Positions 55,035-64,000 of a stretch of 64,000 nt of DNA are shown here, piece by piece; the first letter of the stretch is position 1; every line of letters starts with the position of its first letter. Below the pieces are notes generated by a model that saw only the letters and a list, made by a program, of their open reading frames with translations, was not told where the DNA came from and did no database searches. The translations under genes were made by a program, and so were the position numbers. This DNA comes from Glaciihabitans sp. (GTDB lineage Bacteria; Actinomycetota; Actinomycetes; Actinomycetales; Microbacteriaceae): the NCBI GenBank assembly GCA_025465535.1, contig JAODMY010000072.1, positions 1 through 64,000 of the forward strand. Direction: 5' to 3'.

Positions 55035-56546
55035 ATGACGAGTATTGACGAACTGACAAGCTGGAACTCGGACTGGGCCTCCATCCGGGTGCTCGTGCTC
55101 GGCCTTGGCGTCACGGGATTCTCGGTTGCCGACACGCTCGTCGAGCTCGGGGCCGAGGTGCTGGTCGCGGCATCATCGGCGAGGGACGAACAGAAACAGC
55201 TGCTCGACGTCATCGGTGGCGGCTATCTCGAGCACGACCTTCAGAGTGTCCCGGATGAGGTAGTCGGCTTCGACCCAGAGCTCGTGATCGTCTCGCCCGG
55301 CTTCCATCCCGACAACCCGGTTCTCCTCTGGGCGGCAGAGCGCGGCACTCCGGTCTGGGGTGACATCGAGCTGGCCTGGCGGGTGCGCGACAAGGTCACT
55401 CCGGTCGCGGAGTGGATCCTCGTGACCGGGACCAACGGCAAGACCACGACGACCCAGTTGACGGCCCACATGATCGAGGAGGGCGGCGGGAGAGTCGCCG
55501 CTGTGGGCAATATCGGACTCTCGGTCCTCGACGCCGTCCGCTATCCCGCCGGTTTCGACGTGCTCGTGGTTGAGCTCTCGAGCTACCAGTTGCACTGGCT
55601 CGGCCAGACGGCGAACGGATCGCTCTCCCCGTGGGCGAGCGTGTGCCTGAACATCGCGGACGACCACCTCGACTGGCACGGCTCCGCTGCGGGATATCGC
55701 GCAGCCAAGGCAAAGGTCTACTCGAACACGAAGGTCGCGGCGGTATACAACCGCGGCGACGAAGCGACCCTTCGCCTCGTCGAAGAGGCCGAGGTGATCG
55801 AAGGCTGCCGGGCGATCGGTTTCGGGCTGGATGCACCGGGCCGGAGCGACTTCGGAATCGTGGACGGCATCCTGTGCGATCGCGCGTTTCTCGAGGAGCG
55901 GGCAACTACCGCTCTCGAGCTCACCACGGTTGAGGATCTCGTTTCGGCGGGTCTCGGAGCACCGCACCTGGTCGCTGATGTCCTTGCCGCGGCCGCGCTT
56001 GCACGCTCCTTCGACGTGGCACCCGCGGTGATTCGGCAGGCGCTACGCACCTTCGAGCTCGACCACCACCGCACCGAGGTCATCGCGACCGTCGACGGAA
56101 TCCTCTGGATCGACGATTCGAAGGCGACAAACCCGCACGCGGCCGAGGCATCGCTGCGCGCGCATCCCTCCGTGGTCTGGATCGTCGGCGGCCTGCTGAA
56201 GGGCGTTGACATCGACGAGCTGGTCCGATCGCAGGCCGGACGGCTCTCGGCCGCCGTGATCATCGGAGTGGACCGTTCCGCGCTGCGTTCGGCATTCGAG
56301 CGACACGCGCCGCAACTGCCGGTGTTCGAGGTCGACACCGATGAAACTAAAGAGGTAATGCCAGCGGCCGTCAGACTGTCTGCGGCCGTTGCGAAGGCGG
56401 GGGACGTCGTCTTGTTGGCGCCGGCCGCGGCATCCATGGACCAGTTCGTGGATTACGGCGACCGGGGCAGGCAATTCACGGAGGCTGTGCGAGATCATCT
56501 TGGAGGGAAATCGAGTGACGACGACTCGACCTCCGCGCATCCCTAG
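55035..56546 (+). CDS. murD: UDP-N-acetylmuramoyl-L-alanine--D-glutamate ligase
   Basis: VTGTNGKTTTTQLTAHMI, NIADDHLDWHGS, WIDDSKATNPHAAEASL. Confidence 0.95.
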   Translation: MTSIDELTSWNSDWASIRVLVLGLGVTGFSVADTLVELGAEVLVAASSARDEQKQLLDVIGGGYLEHDLQSVPDEVVGFDPELVIVSPGFHPDNPVLLWAAERGTPVWGDIELAWRVRDKVTPVAEWILVTGTNGKTTTTQLTAHMIEEGGGRVAAVGNIGLSVLDAVRYPAGFDVLVVELSSYQLHWLGQTANGSLSPWASVCLNIADDHLDWHGSAAGYRAAKAKVYSNTKVAAVYNRGDEATLRLVEEAEVIEGCRAIGFGLDAPGRSDFGIVDGILCDRAFLEERATTALELTTVEDLVSAGLGAPHLVADVLAAAALARSFDVAPAVIRQALRTFELDHHRTEVIATVDGILWIDDSKATNPHAAEASLRAHPSVVWIVGGLLKGVDIDELVRSQAGRLSAAVIIGVDRSALRSAFERHAPQLPVFEVDTDETKEVMPAAVRLSAAVAKAGDVVLLAPAAASMDQFVDYGDRGRQFTEAVRDHLGGKSSDDDSTSAHP

Positions 56547-57786
56547 GCCAGGCGCCGGGCCGCAGTCGGGACGATCCACGGATCCGCTCGCGAACCCGAT
56601 CGAGCAAGACGGACCCGCACGACGGGGCGGCAGCGCAACGGCGATCGTGGTCGTGCAGAAGGTGTTCGGCGCGGAGACCAGCACGTTCTTCCTGCTGCTC
56701 GGAACGACACTGTTCCTCGTGCTCTTTGGGCTGGTCATGGTGCTCTCGTCGTCATCCGTCGAAGACGGCGCGTCGGCCGCGACCGGCAACGATTTCTTCA
56801 GTTCGTTTTCGCGGCAGGGCCTGTATGCGCTCATCGGTGTTCCGCTCATGCTGATCGCGTCGCGGATGCCGACCTCGTTCTGGCGCAAGTGGGCGTGGCC
56901 ATCCGTGATTGTGACGGTCGGGCTGCAGCTGCTGGTATTCGTGCCGGGCCTCGGTTACACCTACCAGGGCAATCGCAACTGGATCCGCATCGGCGGGTTC
57001 ACGGGGCAGCCGTCGGAGCTGGTCAAGCTCGCCCTGATCCTCTGGGTCGGCTGGGTACTCGCGGCGAAGAAGAACCTGCTGAACGACTGGAAGCATGTCG
57101 CGCTTCCGATCGCCCCCGTCGTCGTTATCGCGATTGGATTCGTGCTCGCGGGCAAGGATCTCGGGACGGCAATCATTCTCGCGGCCATCGTTCTCGGTTG
57201 CCTCTTCTACGCGGGCGTGCGCTTGCGCATCATCGGCGTCGCTCTCGGGGCAATAATCGCCGGTGCGCTCATCCTCACGCAGGTGACCTCGTCTCGAACG
57301 AGCCGCATCAGCACCTGGTTGAGCGGCTGCGCCAATGAAAACTCCCACAACGGAACCTGCTGGCAAACCGTCCACGGTTGGTGGGGAATCGCATCCGGCG
57401 GCATCTTCGGGTCGGGTCTCGGCGAGTCGAAGGTCAAGTGGGGCTGGCTGCCAGAGGCATCGAATGACTTCCTGTTCGCAATCATCGGCGAAGAGCTCGG
57501 GCTGATCGGCGCCGTGCTGGTTCTCGCGCTTTTTGTGGTTCTCGCGATCTCGTTCGTTCGTATCATCCGGACTTCGACCGACCCGTTCGCCAAGGTCGTC
57601 ACGAGCGGCGTCATGATCTGGTTGATCGGCCAGGCCTTCGTGAACATCGCGGTGGTTCTGGGATTCCTGCCCGTCCTCGGCGTGCCATTACCGCTCATCT
57701 CCGCCGGTGGTTCCTCCCTCATCGCATCCCTCGTCGGGATCGGGGTCGTGCTCTCCTTCGCCCGACACGCACCGGTGCGACAGTGA
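56515..57786 (+). CDS. ftsW: SEDS family peptidoglycan polymerase FtsW
   Basis: Multi-TM protein; GNRNWIRIGGFTGQPSELVKLALILW, VLPVLGVPLPLISAGGSSLIASL. GTG 56515 overlaps murD by 32 bp. Confidence 0.94.
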   Translation: MTTTRPPRIPRPGAGPQSGRSTDPLANPIEQDGPARRGGSATAIVVVQKVFGAETSTFFLLLGTTLFLVLFGLVMVLSSSSVEDGASAATGNDFFSSFSRQGLYALIGVPLMLIASRMPTSFWRKWAWPSVIVTVGLQLLVFVPGLGYTYQGNRNWIRIGGFTGQPSELVKLALILWVGWVLAAKKNLLNDWKHVALPIAPVVVIAIGFVLAGKDLGTAIILAAIVLGCLFYAGVRLRIIGVALGAIIAGALILTQVTSSRTSRISTWLSGCANENSHNGTCWQTVHGWWGIASGGIFGSGLGESKVKWGWLPEASNDFLFAIIGEELGLIGAVLVLALFVVLAISFVRIIRTSTDPFAKVVTSGVMIWLIGQAFVNIAVVLGFLPVLGVPLPLISAGGSSLIASLVGIGVVLSFARHAPVRQ

Positions 57787-58853
57787 CGACTTACCTTCTC
57801 GCCGGCGGTGGTACGGCCGGCCACGTCAATCCGCTTCTGGCGGTCGCCGACCGCATCAGGGATCGGGAACCGGATGCGACAGTTCTCGTGCTCGGCACGA
57901 GTGAGGGACTCGAGGCGCGACTCGTTCCAGAGCGCGGCTACGAGCTGCTGACCATCGAGCGGCTGCCGTTCCCTCGGCGCCTCGGAAGAAGCGCGTTTTC
58001 GTTTCCCCGTCGTTTCCGTGCCGCTGTCGCCCAGACGCGCCGTTACATCGAGGAGCGAAAGGTGGATGTCGTGGTCGGCTTCGGCGGCTACGCCTCGGCT
58101 CCCGCCTACCGCGCCGCGCATCTCTCCGGGACACCGCTCGCCCTCCACGAGGCGAACGCGAAGCCCGGCTTCGCAAACCGGCTCGGCGCGCGATACACCC
58201 GATTCATCGGAGTGGCCTTCCGCGAAACCAAGCTGCCGCGTGCGACCTGGGTCGGGATGCCGCTTCGTCGCGAGATCGAACAGCTGGACCGGCACGCCGC
58301 GCGCACGGAGGCGTACTCCTTCTTCGGGCTCGACGCGAGCAAGCGAGTCCTGCTCGTCACCGGAGGATCGACCGGCGCGCGTTCTATCAACACGGCCGTG
58401 TACGACGGCATCGCCAACATTCTCGGCGCGGGCTGGCAGGTCCTGCACATCGCGGGGGCGGCATCCACGCTTGCCGATCTCGGCCAGGCCGACTATCACC
58501 TGCTCAGGTACTGCGATCGGATGGACCTGGCGATCGCAGTCTCGGACCTCGCGATCGCGCGATCCGGTTCGGCGACCGTCAGCGAGTTCGCGGCCGTGGG
58601 GCTGCCCGCGGTGTTCGTGCCGTATCCGGTCGGGAATGGCGAGCAGCGCTTCAACGCGAAGGACGCGGTCAATGCCGGGGGAGCGATCCTGCTGGCCGAT
58701 GCCGACCTCACCCCAGCCTGGATCGCGAGCGACCTTGTTCCGCTCCTACGCAATCCCGCCGCCATCTCGCGACTCGCGGCGCGCATCGTGACCGTCGGCA
58801 CCCGCGACGGCGCCGACCGCATGGTCGACCTGTTGAAGCGCGCCCTGGCCTAA
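57783..58853 (+). CDS. murG: UDP-N-acetylglucosamine--MurNAc-pentapeptide transferase
   Basis: [49 protein letters not shown]. Confidence 0.96.
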   Translation: MTTYLLAGGGTAGHVNPLLAVADRIRDREPDATVLVLGTSEGLEARLVPERGYELLTIERLPFPRRLGRSAFSFPRRFRAAVAQTRRYIEERKVDVVVGFGGYASAPAYRAAHLSGTPLALHEANAKPGFANRLGARYTRFIGVAFRETKLPRATWVGMPLRREIEQLDRHAARTEAYSFFGLDASKRVLLVTGGSTGARSINTAVYDGIANILGAGWQVLHIAGAASTLADLGQADYHLLRYCDRMDLAIAVSDLAIARSGSATVSEFAAVGLPAVFVPYPVGNGEQRFNAKDAVNAGGAILLADADLTPAWIASDLVPLLRNPAAISRLAARIVTVGTRDGADRMVDLLKRALA

Positions 58854-58864
58854 AATCGATTCCG

Positions 58865-60283
58865 ATGATCAAGCCCGACCTAACGCAGCCTCTGCCCGCC
58901 GAGCTCGGATCGCTCCACTTCGTTGGTATTGGCGGTTCCGGGATGAGCGGGATCGCTCGCCTGTTCCTCGCCGCCGGTCACCGGGTCACGGGATCGGATC
59001 GAAGCGAGAACCACAACACGGAGGCCCTGCGCGAACTCGGCGCGACCATCGCGATCGGGCACGACGCGACCAATCTCGGTGACGCCGACACGCTGGTCTA
59101 CACCGGCGCGCTCTGGCCCGACAACCCCGAGTACCTGCTCGCGGTACAGCGGGGAATCCCTACTCTGCACCGATCTCAGGCTCTCGCCTGGCTGATCAAC
59201 AGGCAGCGCCTTGTCGCGGTCGCCGGTGCCCATGGCAAGACGACGTCGACCGGCATGATCATCACGGCCCTGCTCGAACTCGGGCAGGATCCGAGCTTCG
59301 TCAACGGCGGGGTCATCGAGTCGCTCGGTGTCAGCTCCGCGCGCGGCGAAGGCGAGATCTTCGTCGTCGAGGCGGACGAGTCCGACGGCAGTTTCCTGCT
59401 TTACGAGACCGCCGTAGCGCTGATCACCAATGTGGATGCCGACCACCTCGACCATTACGGATCGCACGAGGCCTTCGACGCCGCGTTCGTCAGCTTCGCA
59501 AACGCGGCCGCAGAGCTCGTCGTCGTCTCGAGTGACGATGCCGGCGCGATCCGGGTGACGAAGTCGCTCGCGGGCAAGCGCATCCTGACCTTCGGCGAGG
59601 ATGCCGCCGCCGACATTCGCCTGCACTCGGTTGTCACGAACGGTCCGGTGTCGTTCTCGGTGCGTTGGCAGGGAGCGGACTACGCGGCCCAGCTTCGCGT
59701 GCCAGGGCATCACAACGCCGTCAACGCTGCCGGAGCTTTCGCGGTTCTCGTGGGGATGGGTTTCGATCCGCAGGCCTCGCTCGATGCGATTGCGACGTTC
59801 GGCGGCACCGAGCGCCGGTTCGAGTTGCGCGGCGTCGTTCGCGGAGTCAGCGTGTACGACGACTACTCGCACCATCCGACCGAGGTCGCGGCCGCGCTGG
59901 CTTCCGCTCGCACGGTGGTCGGGGACGGCAGGATCATTGCCGTCCACCAGCCGCACCTTTACAGCCGCACGAAGATGATGGCCGGCGAGTTTGCCGAGAC
60001 CTACGAGCGCCTCGCGGACCACACCGTGGTGCTTGATGTCTACGGTGCGCGTGAGGATCCCATCCCCGGCGTCACGGGTGCGTTGGTGTCTGAGCGATTC
60101 GCGGACCCGAGCCACGTCGAGTACCTGCCCGACTGGCAGGAGGCCGCCGACCACGCCGCGGCCTTCGCGCGCGAGGGCGACATCATCATGACGCTGAGCT
60201 GTGGCGACGTGTACCGAATCGTGCCGCAGATCCTTGCATCGCTCGAAGCCACGGCCGAGGCAACTCCGGTGGCGACGGCGTGA
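58865..60283 (+). CDS. murC: UDP-N-acetylmuramate--L-alanine ligase
   Basis: [58 protein letters not shown]. Confidence 0.96.
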   Translation: MIKPDLTQPLPAELGSLHFVGIGGSGMSGIARLFLAAGHRVTGSDRSENHNTEALRELGATIAIGHDATNLGDADTLVYTGALWPDNPEYLLAVQRGIPTLHRSQALAWLINRQRLVAVAGAHGKTTSTGMIITALLELGQDPSFVNGGVIESLGVSSARGEGEIFVVEADESDGSFLLYETAVALITNVDADHLDHYGSHEAFDAAFVSFANAAAELVVVSSDDAGAIRVTKSLAGKRILTFGEDAAADIRLHSVVTNGPVSFSVRWQGADYAAQLRVPGHHNAVNAAGAFAVLVGMGFDPQASLDAIATFGGTERRFELRGVVRGVSVYDDYSHHPTEVAAALASARTVVGDGRIIAVHQPHLYSRTKMMAGEFAETYERLADHTVVLDVYGAREDPIPGVTGALVSERFADPSHVEYLPDWQEAADHAAAFAREGDIIMTLSCGDVYRIVPQILASLEATAEATPVATA

Positions 60284-60296
60284 ATCGCGAATCGCG

Positions 60297-61334
60297 GTGA
60301 AGCGTCCAGAGGGCTTCGACCGACCGGAGATTCCGGCGCCCCCAAAAGACCGGAAGCAGGCTAAGCCCAGGCCGGGGAAGCCCACACCGGGCAAGGCGGC
60401 ACCTGGTAAAGCCACGCAGTCGGCTGCGACACAATCCGCTCCGGAAAAATCCGCGGATCCGTCTCGAGCCGCGCGAAAGGCTGGGGGCGAGGCGACCGTT
60501 GAGGCTCCGGATCCGAAAAACTCAGCGCGGGCCCTTGAGCGCGCCCAGCGCAGGATCGAGCGTGCCGAAGCCCGAAGATTCACTCGGAGCAGTCGTCGCA
60601 GGCGCCTGACCTGGCTGAGCGTCGGCGCGATCTTTGTCGTCCTTGTCACAGTGCTTGCCGTGGCGATCTTCTCGCCCATACTCGCCCTGCGCACCATCAG
60701 GGTCGAGGGTGCGACTTCGGTCAAGGTTGCCGCTGTCCAAAGCGCGCTGGATGACCAGCTCGGTACCCCGCTCGCTCTCCTCAACACCAGCCGGATCGAT
60801 CGCGACCTCTCGCGCTTCACCCTCATCCGAAGCTACGTCACTGAGATCATTCCCCCGAACACACTCGTCGTGCGGATTGTCGAACGCCAGGCGATCGGCG
60901 TCGTCAAGGTGGGGAATGTCTACGACCAGGTTGATCCGGCCGGGGTCGTACTGAAGAAGTCGACGACCCCTGGGAACCTGCCGGTGATCGAGATTGGGAG
61001 CGCCAAAGTCGGGGGTGCGGCGTTCGAGGCGGCAGTGAAGGTCCTGCTGGCGATGCCGACATCCCTTTCCGGCCAGATCGACACTATTTCCGCGAGCACA
61101 CTCGACAACGTCAGCCTGACGTTTTCCGGCAGTAAGCACACCGTCATCTGGGGGAGTTCAGCCCAGTCCAACGAGAAGGCGACTGTGCTCGCGGCGATGC
61201 TGAAGATCAAGCAGTGCCAGTCGATGCCGGTGCTGAACGTCACGGCGCCGCTGGTTGTCGCCTGCGGTCGCGGGGTGCCGACCCCGAAGCCGACTCCCGC
61301 GCCGACGTCGACACCGCCGGCCAGCCAGGGCTGA
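60297..61334 (+). CDS. ftsQ: cell division protein FtsQ (POTRA domain)
   Basis: Basic N-terminus, TM, POTRA-like ALRTIRVEGATSVKVAAVQSAL; between murC and ftsZ. GTG 60297 likely start. Confidence 0.88.
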   Translation: MKRPEGFDRPEIPAPPKDRKQAKPRPGKPTPGKAAPGKATQSAATQSAPEKSADPSRAARKAGGEATVEAPDPKNSARALERAQRRIERAEARRFTRSSRRRRLTWLSVGAIFVVLVTVLAVAIFSPILALRTIRVEGATSVKVAAVQSALDDQLGTPLALLNTSRIDRDLSRFTLIRSYVTEIIPPNTLVVRIVERQAIGVVKVGNVYDQVDPAGVVLKKSTTPGNLPVIEIGSAKVGGAAFEAAVKVLLAMPTSLSGQIDTISASTLDNVSLTFSGSKHTVIWGSSAQSNEKATVLAAMLKIKQCQSMPVLNVTAPLVVACGRGVPTPKPTPAPTSTPPASQG

Positions 61335-61404
61335 GCAATCATTCGTTCCGCACTGTTTCGCAACACGCGGGGGCGCTTGCCGGTCACTGTCGCTTCGGCG
61401 ACCT

Positions 61405-61465
61405 ACCTTCAACTCAGGAAATGCATACTGAGCATAACTTTAATCTTCTACCGGAGGTTGAAGGT
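61405..61465. promoter_or_regulatory. inverted repeat in the ftsZ upstream region
   Basis: ACCTTCAACTC (61405-61415) and GAGGTTGAAGGT (61454-61465), one-base bulge, flanking an AT-rich core (catactgagcataactttaatc). Confidence 0.5.
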
Positions 61466-61501
61466 TAGAGCCAGGATGGAAGTTATCAGCGGAGGCCGGA
61501 C

Positions 61502-62662
61502 GTGACATCGAACCAGAACTACCTAGCCGTGATCAAGGTGGTCGGTATTGGCGGTGGCGGCGTAAATGCCGTCAACCGCATGATCGAACTCGGCCTGCGC
61601 GGGGTTGAATTCATTGCCATCAACACGGATGCCCAGGCGCTCCTGATGAGCGATGCAGACGTGAAGCTTGACGTCGGTCGCGAGATTACCCGTGGCCTCG
61701 GCGCCGGCGCGGATCCCGAGGTCGGCCGTCGTGCCGCCGAGGATCACGCTGAAGAAATCGAGGAGGCACTCGCCGGCGCGGACATGGTGTTCGTGACAGC
61801 GGGCGAGGGTGGCGGAACCGGAACCGGCGGCGCACCCGTCGTCGCACGCATTGCCAAATCGATCGGCGCGCTGACCATCGGTGTGGTCACGAAGCCGTTC
61901 GGGTTTGAAGGCAAGCGCCGCGCGTCCCAGGCCGAGACCGGAGTCGCGTCGCTGAAGAACGAGGTCGACACGCTCATCGTCGTGCCGAACGACCGTCTTC
62001 TCGAGATCAGCGATCGTGGCATCAGCATGCTGGAAGCCTTCGCGACTGCCGACCAGGTGCTTCTCGCTGGCGTCCAGGGCATCACGGACCTGATCACGAC
62101 ACCCGGCCTCATCAACCTCGACTTCGCCGACGTCAAGTCGGTCATGCAGGGTGCCGGTTCTGCGCTCATGGGAATCGGATCGTCGCGCGGAGCCGACCGG
62201 GCGATCAAGGCCGCCGAACTTGCTGTCGCGTCCCCGCTGCTCGAGGCGAGCATCGACGGAGCCCACGGCGTCCTCATCTCGGTCCAGGGCGGATCGAACC
62301 TCGGCATCTTCGAGATCAACGACGCCGCTCGCCTCATCCAGGAGGCCGTGCATCCCGAGGCCAACATCATCTTCGGTGCCGTCATCGACGACACTCTCGG
62401 TGACGAGGTGCGTGTGACCGTCATTGCTGCGGGATTCGATGGCGGAGAGCCCGCCGCAAAGCAAAAGGACAACAGGCGCAGTACGTTCGTCGGCGCGGGA
62501 ACGGGTGTGCTGGCAGCGGCCGCAGGCACCAGCCTGGCCGACGCTATTGCCTCGCCCGATGTGAACTGGGCCGACAGCGAACGCCCGGCCACGACACCGA
62601 TCGACCACGCCTTCGATGACGATGTCGACGACGAACTGGATGTTCCCGACTTCTTGAAGTAG
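61502..62662 (+). CDS. ftsZ: cell division protein FtsZ
   Basis: [33 protein letters not shown]-terminal peptide [11 protein letters not shown]. Confidence 0.98.
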   Translation: MTSNQNYLAVIKVVGIGGGGVNAVNRMIELGLRGVEFIAINTDAQALLMSDADVKLDVGREITRGLGAGADPEVGRRAAEDHAEEIEEALAGADMVFVTAGEGGGTGTGGAPVVARIAKSIGALTIGVVTKPFGFEGKRRASQAETGVASLKNEVDTLIVVPNDRLLEISDRGISMLEAFATADQVLLAGVQGITDLITTPGLINLDFADVKSVMQGAGSALMGIGSSRGADRAIKAAELAVASPLLEASIDGAHGVLISVQGGSNLGIFEINDAARLIQEAVHPEANIIFGAVIDDTLGDEVRVTVIAAGFDGGEPAAKQKDNRRSTFVGAGTGVLAAAAGTSLADAIASPDVNWADSERPATTPIDHAFDDDVDDELDVPDFLK

Positions 62663-62711
62663 AGCCGGTTGAACTTCCGAATGGATCTGACTCTCGAAAT
62701 GGACTTGCGTC

Positions 62712-63395
62712 GTGCCACCTGATGAGGCGCCGCTCGCCGAGCGGCTCGAGAGGGTGCGAACGGCGGTAGCGGATGCCGCCGCCGTCGCTGGCAGGAGCCC
62801 AAGCGAGATCACGACGGTGGTGGTGACGAAGTTCCATCCCGCATCCCTCGTGCGAGAGCTGGCCGATCTCGGCGTGCGAGACATCGGCGAGAACCGACAC
62901 CAGGACGCCGCACCCAAGGCCGCCGAGCTCACCGACCTCGATCTCACCTGGCATTTCATCGGCCAGCTGCAGAGCAACAAGGTGCGGGCGGTGCTCGACT
63001 ACGCCAGTGTCATCCAGTCAATCGATCGCGCGTCAATTGTGGCTGCGATAGCCACGACCGGGAAGTCGGTTGACGCGTTCATCCAGCTGAATCTCACCGC
63101 TGATCCGCGTCGGGGTGGCGTTGTGGCGGCCGATCTCGACGCTCTGGTCGAGGATGTCCTGGCCGTTCCTTCGATCCGTCTACGCGGCCTCATGGCGGTC
63201 GCGCCGCTCGACGAAGAGCCCCGCCGCGCGTTCGAGATGGTGAGGAAAGCTTCCGACCGGATGCTTGCGCAGGCGCCCCTGGCGTCCGCGTTGTCGATGG
63301 GAATGTCGGGTGATTTCCGCGAAGCGATCCTCGAGGGCGCGACACACCTGCGCATTGGGACCGCAATCACGGGGAAACGCCCTGATGCCGGTTAA
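62712..63395 (+). CDS. YggS family pyridoxal phosphate-dependent protein (PLPBP)
   Basis: TTVVVTKFHPASLVRELADLGVRDIGENRHQDAAPKAAEL, WHFIGQLQSNKVR, LSMGMSGDFREAILEGATHLRIGTAI. Confidence 0.95.
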   Translation: MPPDEAPLAERLERVRTAVADAAAVAGRSPSEITTVVVTKFHPASLVRELADLGVRDIGENRHQDAAPKAAELTDLDLTWHFIGQLQSNKVRAVLDYASVIQSIDRASIVAAIATTGKSVDAFIQLNLTADPRRGGVVAADLDALVEDVLAVPSIRLRGLMAVAPLDEEPRRAFEMVRKASDRMLAQAPLASALSMGMSGDFREAILEGATHLRIGTAITGKRPDAG

Positions 63396-63431
63396 TCTCG
63401 GCTCAGAAGAAACAGTCTCTGGAGGCACACA

Positions 63432-63896
63432 ATGGCAAATCCGCTGCGCAAGACCATGGTTTACCTTGGGCTCGCCGATGAGGAGTTCGAATACGAGGAT
63501 GAGACACCATCCGCGCCGGTCGCTCCAGTCCAACACGTTGCACCGACCGTGGGCAGATCGGCTCCGGTCACTCCGCTTCGTCGACCAACTCCCAAGCAGG
63601 CAGGTCCGACCGAGATGAACGAGATCCTCACAGTCCACCCGCGCCAGTACAAGGACGCGCAGGTGATAGCCGAGAATTTCCGCGAGGGCATCCCGGTCAT
63701 CATCAACCTCTCCCAGATGTCAGAGCCGGATGCTCGTCGCCTCGTCGACTTCGCAAGCGGACTCTCCCAGGGCCTCTACGGCAAGATCGAGCGGGTGACC
63801 AACAAGGTCTTCCTGTTGTCGCCGGCTCACGTCGCGGTGAGTGGCGAGTCGGCGGAGGCCGATTCGGACGTCGAGGCGTCGTTCTTCCAGCAGTAA
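63432..63896 (+). CDS. sepF: cell division protein SepF
   Basis: [61 protein letters not shown]. Confidence 0.96.
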   Translation: MANPLRKTMVYLGLADEEFEYEDETPSAPVAPVQHVAPTVGRSAPVTPLRRPTPKQAGPTEMNEILTVHPRQYKDAQVIAENFREGIPVIINLSQMSEPDARRLVDFASGLSQGLYGKIERVTNKVFLLSPAHVAVSGESAEADSDVEASFFQQ

Positions 63897-63910
63897 GCAT
63901 CGGGAAATGA

Positions 63911-63935
63911 CGCGAGCGAGTTAGCCTCGCTTGCG
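63911..63935 (+). terminator. stem-loop downstream of sepF
   Basis: CGCGAGCGAG-ttagc-CTCGCTTGCG, one mismatch; no strong T run. Confidence 0.35.
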
Positions 63936-64000
63936 TTGAATTCCCCGTATTGATTTGCAATCCCCATACACGTATCGCGCGTGTACTCTGGGATCTGCAA

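Noticed and set aside
58880-60826. 648-aa minus-strand ORF
   Set aside because: Antisense to murC and ftsQ, which have clear motifs; composition typical of a shadow ORF.
61523-62980. 485-aa minus-strand ORF
   Set aside because: Antisense to ftsZ; no coherent protein family signature.

Overview
The window looks like a high-GC actinobacterial chromosome segment, probably Microbacteriaceae-like. It has three parts. (1) An accessory catabolic region at about 1-9.1 kb: one co-directional, tightly overlapping cluster of isochorismatase-fold hydrolase, two SDRs, glutamine-synthetase-like ligase, FluG/NodGS-type amidohydrolase, EgtC-like class II amidotransferase, GntR regulator, CaiB/BaiF CoA-transferase, MaoC and HpcH/CitE lyase. 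It is followed by a ROK/Gfo-Idh-MocA/sugar-isomerase cluster at 15-20.6 kb and assorted regulators and transporters. (2) A conserved actinobacterial block at 25-47 kb: FHA/GarA-like, FtsR, second MerR, ParA, pyruvate carboxylase, MinD-like ATPase, peptide deformylase, acyl-CoA ligase, glucokinase, PlsC, class II DAHP synthase, PASTA kinase, LysM protein, Rv2175c-like, polyprenyl synthase. (3) The dcw cell-division cluster at 47.8-63.9 kb (mraZ to sepF). The most striking observation is at the murF position. It is occupied by a 177-codon ORF that keeps a MurF-like N-terminal stub and C-terminal domain but lacks the whole ATP-binding central domain, and it is still translationally coupled to murE and mraY. 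Other notable items: a candidate gamma-glutamyl-tagging catabolic pathway with a possible leader-peptide attenuator, a symmetric 11-bp bidirectional leaderless promoter, a 66-bp palindromic repeat family, a 93-bp tandem repeat, MraZ boxes at exact 10-bp spacing, and an inverted repeat upstream of ftsZ. I recognised no rRNA, tRNA, CRISPR array or transposase. All calls come from reading the sequence and ORF track; no database searches were run.
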